Shown: positions 59,113 through 64,000 of the stretch, in pieces
How the letters are laid out: every line of letters begins with the position of its first letter
How positions within the stretch are numbered: position 1 is the first letter of the stretch
Assembly (NCBI RefSeq): GCF_003096415.1
Contig: NZ_QEKH01000017.1
Span: 59,578-123,577 of the forward strand
Length of the DNA stretch: 64,000 nucleotides
DNA from: Victivallis vadensis
GTDB lineage: Bacteria > Verrucomicrobiota > Lentisphaeria > Victivallales > Victivallaceae
Direction: 5' to 3'
Program-made: the position numbers and the translations under genes
Notes under the pieces: model-generated
Told to the model about the DNA's origin: nothing
Databases searched by the model: none
Seen by the model: the letters and a program-made list of their open reading frames with translations, nothing else

Positions 59113-60702
59113 ATGAGTGGTATGTTCTGCTTTCAATGTGAACAGGCGGCGGGAGGAACCGGCTGTTCGGGTTCCGGCCACGGCACCTGCGGCAAGTCCG
59201 CCGAGGCGTCAAGGCTGCAGGATCTTCTGCTGCGGCTCGCGGAGCGGCTGGCGCGCCAGATGGTCGACCGCAGCTCCTCGTCGGAGTCGTTCGACCGGAT
59301 GATCCTGAATGCGCTGCTGGCCACGATGACCAACGTGGATTTCGATCCGGATCATCTGGAAGCCCTCTGCCGCCGGATGGGCTCGGCCTGCAGCCGCCCC
59401 CTGCCCGCGTCGCGCGAGGACCTGCTGGAAATGGCGGAACGCTGCGGCGTGGAGAGCGAACGCCAGAACACCGGCTGCGAGATGGCCAACCGGCTGTCGT
59501 TCCTGCTTTTCGCAATCAAAGGAGCCGCCGCCTATTATCACCATGCGGTGGAACTCGGCTATTGCGATCCGGAAATTTCCCGGTATTTCCGCCACGCGCT
59601 CGCCTATCTGGTACACCCCGACCTGAAGCCTTCGGAGATGATCAACCTGAGTCTGGAGTGCGGCCGCAACACGTTGAAAATCCTGGCGCTGCTGGATAAG
59701 GCCCGTAACGAGGTTTTCGGGTCGCCGGAGCCGACCGAAGTGGCGGTCACCCCGACGGCAGGCAAGGCGATCCTGGTCACCGGCCACGACCTGCGGCTCC
59801 TGCGGGAGGTCCTGATCGCGACCGAGGGAACCGGAATCAACGTCTATACGCATGGGGAATTGCTCCCGGCCCACTCCTATCCGAAGCTGCGGGCTTTTCC
59901 GCACCTGGTCGGCAACTACGGCGGCTCCTGGCACGAGCAGCAGACCGAATTCGCCGCATTTCCCGGGCCGGTCCTGGTCACCACCAACTGTATGATGCCG
60001 CCGCGCGACGAGTACCACGAGCGGCTCTTCACCGCCGGAGCGGTGCGCTACCCGGATGTGTCCCATCTGGAAGCCGGCGAATACGGCGCGCTGGCCTGCG
60101 TCGCCTCCTCCGAACCCGGTTTCCCGCTGACGGTCACCCCGCCCCGGAAAATACTGGTCGGTTTCGGCCATCATGCGCTGGAAGCCATATTGCCGCGAAT
60201 CGTCGAACTGATGCGCGATGGACAGATCCGCCGCCTCTTCCTGATCGGCGGCTGCGACGGCGCCAAAACGGTCCGGGACTACTACACCACTCTCGCCGAA
60301 ATCATTCCGCAGGATTGCCTGATCCTGACGCTGGCCTGCGGCAAGTTCCGCTTCAACCGGCAGGAATTCGGCACGATCGACGGCATCCCGCGGCTGCTCG
60401 ACCTCGGCCAGTGCAGCGACGCCCACACCGCGATCGTCGCGATCCGCCGCCTCGCCGAGCTGATGCACACCGATGTGAACTCCCTGCCGCTGTCGATCAT
60501 CCTCTCCTGGTACGAACAGAAGGCGGTCTCCATCCTGCTGGCTTTGTTCTCGCTCGGAGTGCGGAACATCAGGCTCGGGCCGGGCATGCCCGCGTTTTTC
60601 TCGGAGGATATGAAAGCACTGCTCGCGCAGGGCTACCGCCTGCGCCCGATCACCACTCCCGAAGCCGACCTTGCGGAGGCGCTCAGCAACTCCCCGCTTT
60701 AG
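59113..60702 (+). CDS. hcp: Hybrid cluster protein (hydroxylamine reductase)
   Basis: This 529-residue anaerobic iron-sulfur protein reduces hydroxylamine and acts in nitrosative stress. The N-terminal cluster motif is Cys6, Cys9, Cys18 and Cys26 (MFCFQCEQ, TGCSGSG, GTCGKS). The hybrid-cluster ligands lie in downstream segments such as TTNCMMPP, IGGCDGAK and TLACGKFRFN. The strong Shine-Dalgarno and consensus promoter fit a single-gene unit. It is convergent with the helicase gene. Confidence 0.93.
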   Translation: MSGMFCFQCEQAAGGTGCSGSGHGTCGKSAEASRLQDLLLRLAERLARQMVDRSSSSESFDRMILNALLATMTNVDFDPDHLEALCRRMGSACSRPLPASREDLLEMAERCGVESERQNTGCEMANRLSFLLFAIKGAAAYYHHAVELGYCDPEISRYFRHALAYLVHPDLKPSEMINLSLECGRNTLKILALLDKARNEVFGSPEPTEVAVTPTAGKAILVTGHDLRLLREVLIATEGTGINVYTHGELLPAHSYPKLRAFPHLVGNYGGSWHEQQTEFAAFPGPVLVTTNCMMPPRDEYHERLFTAGAVRYPDVSHLEAGEYGALACVASSEPGFPLTVTPPRKILVGFGHHALEAILPRIVELMRDGQIRRLFLIGGCDGAKTVRDYYTTLAEIIPQDCLILTLACGKFRFNRQEFGTIDGIPRLLDLGQCSDAHTAIVAIRRLAELMHTDVNSLPLSIILSWYEQKAVSILLALFSLGVRNIRLGPGMPAFFSEDMKALLAQGYRLRPITTPEADLAEALSNSPL

Positions 60703-60740
60703 AGTTTACCAGCCGGTAGGCCCTGAGAGTCCGGGGCGGG

Positions 60741-62780
60741 TCACTGATCGCTTTTGAGTATTTTGAAGATATTGGCGAACGCCTGCCGGACCTCATCCTC
60801 GCTGGCGGGGCGCAGCAGCTCTTCCGGCGTGGTCCGTTCGGCCACCTCGTCGGTCAGCAGATGCAGGAACGGCGAGGGCAGTGTGGCGCGGGTGATGCCG
60901 CGCTGCATCCTCTCCTTGGCGCGCAGCAAATACAGATACTTGCGCGCGCGGGTGATCGCGACATAGAAAAGCCGCAGCTCCTCCTCGACGGAACCTTCCT
61001 CCAACGCCCGTTCATGCGGAAAGATGTTGCGCTCCATCGCGACCACAAAAACGACCGGGAACTCCAGCCCTTTGGAGGCATGGACGGTCATCAACGTCAC
61101 CGCATCCACCGTGCCGGTCTCTTCCTCCACTTTGTCGGATTCTTCGAGCAGGGCGAGGTTTTCGAGATAGGCTTCCAAGGTGGGCGGCTCGGCCTGCCGC
61201 TCTTCGTACTGGGTGATCGCGGTGATGAATTCGTCGACGTTTTCCCGGCGCTTCATCGCGTCCTTGAGGTCCTTGTAAATCCGCTGGAGGCCGTCAAGAT
61301 AGCCGATCTCCTTCAGGAACTCGGTGATCTTCCAGGCGAGGGCGCCGGGTTCGGCGAACCGTTCTTTGTACTTCGCATAAACCTCGGCGAACTCCCTGGC
61401 GGCGGCGGCGGCCTTCGGGGTCAGCTCTTTCTGGAACTCCTCCTCCGCAAGCAGCTCAAACATCGGCTTGTGTTTCGCCCTGCGCCCGGTCTTCAGGGAA
61501 TCGACCGCTTTCTGGGCCAGCCCGCGCGGCGGCGTGCCGAGAATGCGCAGCAAGCTCTGGTCGTCGCACGGATTGACCAGCAATTTCAGATAGGCGACCG
61601 CGTCTTTGATTTCGCGGCGCTTGAAAAACTCCTGGCCGCCGACGAGCCGGTAGGGAATCTGCTGGCGGCGCAGCGTCTGTTCGAGCTGCCGCGACAGGTG
61701 GTTGGAGCGGTAGAGGATCGCGAAATCCTGATATCTCAGCTCCGGCTTGTCGTTTTTCATCTGCGTGATCATGCTGCCGATGAATTCCGCTTCGGATTCG
61801 CCGTTTTCGGTGGTCACGATCTTCACGGGTTCGCCGTCGCCGAGGTTGGACCACAACTGCTTTTCATGGCGGTTGGCATTGCTGCCGATCACCACGTTGG
61901 CCGCATTCAGGATGGAGGTGGTGGAGCGGTAGTTCTGTTCGAGCTTGACCACCTTGGCCCCCGGAAAGTGGTCCGGGAAACCGAGGATGTTGCTGATGTC
62001 CGCCCCCCGCCACGAATAGATGCTCTGGTCGTCGTCGCCGACCACGCACAGATTGCAGCGGTCCCCGGTCAGCAGCTTCACGATCGTGAACTGCGCGGCG
62101 TTGGTGTCCTGATACTCGTCGATCAGCAAATACTGATAGGTTTCGCGGTAACGCTCCAGCACGTCGGGGTGTTCCGTAAAAAGCCGGTAGACCAGAAGCA
62201 GCATGTCGTCGAAGTCCAGCGAATTCTGCATTTCCAGCAGCGTCTGGTACTCCTCGTAAAGCTGCGCGGCGGTCGCTTCAAAGGTGGTGTCGGCGTGCCG
62301 GCGGGCGTCTTCGGGGAAGAACAGCTTGTTTTTCCAGCGCCCGATCATCGACTGCACTTCGCCGAGCGGAAATCCTTCATAGTTGCAGCCGAGCTGCCCG
62401 GCGGCCTGCTTGAGCACTCCCTGCTGGTCGGATTCGTCCGCGATGGTGAAGCTGGGCAGATAACCGAGCTTGGCGATGTCGCGGCGCAGAATCTTGATGC
62501 AGAAGGAGTGAAAAGTGCCGAGCGTGACCTTGCGCGCGATCTGCGGCTGAACCAGCTGGGCAAGACGTTCGCGCATTTCGCGCGCCGCCTTGTTGGTGAA
62601 GGTCATGCCGAGGATCATCTGCGGCGGGATGCCGCAGGCGAGCATATACGCGATGCGGAACGTGATCACGCGGGTCTTGCCGGTGCCGGCCCCTGCGAGC
62701 ACCAGCACCGGGCCGTTCACGGTCCCCGCTGCCGAAGCCTGCTCGGGATTCAGCTGTTTGAGGATTTCGTCTTTTTCCAT
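60741..62780 (-). CDS. uvrD: UvrD/PcrA/Rep family ATP-dependent DNA helicase
   Basis: This 679-residue 3'-5' superfamily 1 helicase has motif Ia/I LVLAGAGTGKTRVITFRIAYML, the DEYQDTN Walker B, VVGDDDQSIYSWRGA (motif III), LEQNYRST (motif IV), VTLMTVHASKGLEFPVVFV (motif V) and EELRLFYVAITRARKYLYL (motif VI). The length is typical of PcrA/Rep. It follows the IMP cyclohydrolase gene by 19 bp. UvrD, PcrA and Rep are not separable by sequence alone here. Confidence 0.95.
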   Translation of the reverse strand: MEKDEILKQLNPEQASAAGTVNGPVLVLAGAGTGKTRVITFRIAYMLACGIPPQMILGMTFTNKAAREMRERLAQLVQPQIARKVTLGTFHSFCIKILRRDIAKLGYLPSFTIADESDQQGVLKQAAGQLGCNYEGFPLGEVQSMIGRWKNKLFFPEDARRHADTTFEATAAQLYEEYQTLLEMQNSLDFDDMLLLVYRLFTEHPDVLERYRETYQYLLIDEYQDTNAAQFTIVKLLTGDRCNLCVVGDDDQSIYSWRGADISNILGFPDHFPGAKVVKLEQNYRSTTSILNAANVVIGSNANRHEKQLWSNLGDGEPVKIVTTENGESEAEFIGSMITQMKNDKPELRYQDFAILYRSNHLSRQLEQTLRRQQIPYRLVGGQEFFKRREIKDAVAYLKLLVNPCDDQSLLRILGTPPRGLAQKAVDSLKTGRRAKHKPMFELLAEEEFQKELTPKAAAAAREFAEVYAKYKERFAEPGALAWKITEFLKEIGYLDGLQRIYKDLKDAMKRRENVDEFITAITQYEERQAEPPTLEAYLENLALLEESDKVEEETGTVDAVTLMTVHASKGLEFPVVFVVAMERNIFPHERALEEGSVEEELRLFYVAITRARKYLYLLRAKERMQRGITRATLPSPFLHLLTDEVAERTTPEELLRPASEDEVRQAFANIFKILKSDQ

Positions 62781-62799
62781 AAGTGCGGGAGCGGCCGGC

Positions 62800-63435
62800 T
62801 TACAGGACTTTGACGGCGAGGTCGAAGCCGTCTTCGGAGGCGAGCGCGGCGGCGCTGGTCACCGGATTGGTGAACTCCGCGAAGATGCCGCCGTCAACCA
62901 CATACTGCGCCGCGCAGTTCACGCACGGAGCCGCAAAGCCGGTCGCGACCTGATCATCGCAGGGGCGGTTCTTCTCGTAGGTGGAGAGGTAGCGGATTTC
63001 GCCGGGCACCAGCGTGAACTCGCGGACCAGCAGCGCATCCTTGCGGATGATGCCGAGGTAGCCGACCGGGCGTTTGTTGCTGACCGCGGCGACGATGCGC
63101 GGAGTGTCGAGGCTGTCCTTTTCGTAATCCATCGCGAGCAGCCCGAGGCTGATCGCGTCGCGGGGCGGGAAGCCCATCGCGATCTTTTCGACGATCGGAT
63201 CGGTCTGCGAACCGTTGGTCGCGACGGCCCATTCGCCGGCGAGGCGCACGCAGTTGTAGCTGATGTAGGGATTCTTGCGCAGATCGGATTCAAAGCCGGC
63301 GCGCGGCAGGATCGAAATCTGATTGTTGACGAGCACCGCTTCGCGGTTCGGGAACGAACGCGAAGAGACGCGGTACATGGCGGCGGCCTTGCCCTGCGGG
63401 GTCATGCCGATGGCGACGATTCGACCGAGATACAT
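62800..63435 (-). CDS. purO: IMP cyclohydrolase, PurO type
   Basis: This 211-residue enzyme closes FAICAR to IMP. MYLGRIVAIGMTPQGKAAAMYRVSSRSFPNREA is the PurO start, and KNPYISYNCVRLAGEWAVATNGSQTDPI and ALLAMDYEKDSLDTPRI-type segments follow. PurO was first defined in archaea; most bacteria use the cyclohydrolase domain of PurH. Having PurO suggests the purine route here is assembled differently, unless both are present elsewhere in the genome. Confidence 0.85.
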   Translation of the reverse strand: MYLGRIVAIGMTPQGKAAAMYRVSSRSFPNREAVLVNNQISILPRAGFESDLRKNPYISYNCVRLAGEWAVATNGSQTDPIVEKIAMGFPPRDAISLGLLAMDYEKDSLDTPRIVAAVSNKRPVGYLGIIRKDALLVREFTLVPGEIRYLSTYEKNRPCDDQVATGFAAPCVNCAAQYVVDGGIFAEFTNPVTSAAALASEDGFDLAVKVL

Positions 63436-63588
63436 AACAATGGACCTTCCTGTTTGGAATATTCGATAACGGTATCGTTATAAAATACTCCCGCGAAGCG
63501 GTTCCGGCAACCGCCCGGCCCGGAAAATTCCGAAATTATTTGTATTTAAATTCCAACAATAAAGAAGTAAAGTTCCATTGGCATTTAT
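63436..63588. other. Intergenic transition into AT-rich DNA
   Basis: It contains the promoter region of purO and a sharp drop from GC-rich to AT-rich sequence near 63535. No gene seen. Confidence 0.5.
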
Positions 63589-63918
63589 TTACCTATTAAT
63601 TTCATAACGCTTTACAAGTTTATTATAATTATCGTAACTACTGAATTCAAACATAAAATAAACTGTATCAACACTTGATTGAAAATGAAATATTTCTTCT
63701 ACAATCTTTTTTGCATTTAAAAGAATTTTATTAAAAATATCTTTATAAGTCATTGCATTTACTTTGAACTTTCTTTCTACATAAGATGTAGTATTAGCTG
63801 CTTTAATCTCAAATACAGCAAAAAATGTTGCAGTAGGTTCCAATTCAAAATTAAAAGCAACTTCTTCCATAATACTTTTTTCTACTTCCTCAAAAGTAAA
63901 AATTTGATAATGTCCCAA
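63589..63918 (-). CDS. Hypothetical AT-rich ORF, foreign-looking
   Basis: Starting at a TTG (63918), this 109-residue frame (HYQIFTFEEVEKSIMEEVAFNF ... YNKLVKRYEINR) is rich in Phe, Tyr, Lys and Asn, unlike the rest of the window. The frame stays open upstream to a TGA at 63985-63987 (reading DFELLKIKGRCNLVKQHIPS) without an ATG, so the gene may be truncated or frameshifted, or use a rare start. I recognise no family. It is probably horizontally acquired. Confidence 0.45.
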   Translation of the reverse strand: MGHYQIFTFEEVEKSIMEEVAFNFELEPTATFFAVFEIKAANTTSYVERKFKVNAMTYKDIFNKILLNAKKIVEEIFHFQSSVDTVYFMFEFSSYDNYNKLVKRYEINR

Positions 63919-64000
63919 ATTTTGTGATGGGATGTGTTGTTTGACAAGGTTGCATCTGCCTTTTATTTTGAGTAACTCAAAATCTCAACATAAAGGGAAT

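Overview
The window looks like a chromosomal segment of a Lentisphaerota bacterium, most likely Victivallis-like (gut Victivallales). This rests on four things seen here. The DNA is GC-rich apart from a few AT-rich gaps. There are four prepilin-type proteins with the FTLIELL N-terminus and a C-terminal H-X9-DG motif. There are several secreted carbohydrate-active enzymes and many one-component sugar-type regulators. The species assignment is an inference from gene content. I saw no rRNA, tRNA, CRISPR array, phage or transposase gene.

Layout. 1-5000: a sugar-acid/amino-acid catabolic operon (NAD-dependent epimerase, DHDPS-family aldolase, TetR regulator, L-serine dehydratase), followed by a gene-free repeat field. 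5010-5872: a small HD phosphohydrolase and a PQ-loop-like membrane protein. 6052-26864: three carbohydrate loci. Each has a GntR regulator with a sugar-binding-type C-terminal domain, a pseudopilin, and secreted glycan-degrading enzyme(s): GH39-like; heparinase II/III-like with an MFS transporter and two Gfo/Idh oxidoreductases; and a 1586-residue GH2-like enzyme. 27069-32667: a cytoplasmic protein of unrecognised family, a palindromic mobile element, and a xylose-isomerase-like/FGGY-kinase pair. 33548-34661: a frameshifted acyltransferase. 35026-37901: a GH50-like enzyme with a fourth pseudopilin. 37936-44618: a glycyl-radical enzyme with its activase, a divergent AraC regulator and a duplicated-fold FAD oxidoreductase. 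44641-45349: the second copy of the palindromic element. 45363-63435: mostly housekeeping genes, nearly all on the minus strand (rsmG, nudC, tatD-like, AsmA-like, der, pyrF, Ser/Thr kinase, HD protein, mtaD-like deaminase, SAHH-like protein, hcp, uvrD-type helicase, purO). The right edge is an AT-rich patch with one foreign-looking ORF.

The most unusual signals are these. (1) The GntR - pseudopilin - secreted CAZyme cassette recurs, suggesting pseudopilins are part of glycan utilisation loci here. (2) One pseudopilin carries two nested in-frame insertions (408 and 102 bp) of the same repeat, each re-creating the FTLIE(L/F) codons. (3) A ~0.7 kb palindromic element is present twice; its core is inverted relative to its arms between the copies, and its arms are identical within a copy but differ between copies. 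(4) A 15-nt hairpin is shared by that element, the pseudopilin insert and the intergenic repeat field, with one compensatory base pair change.
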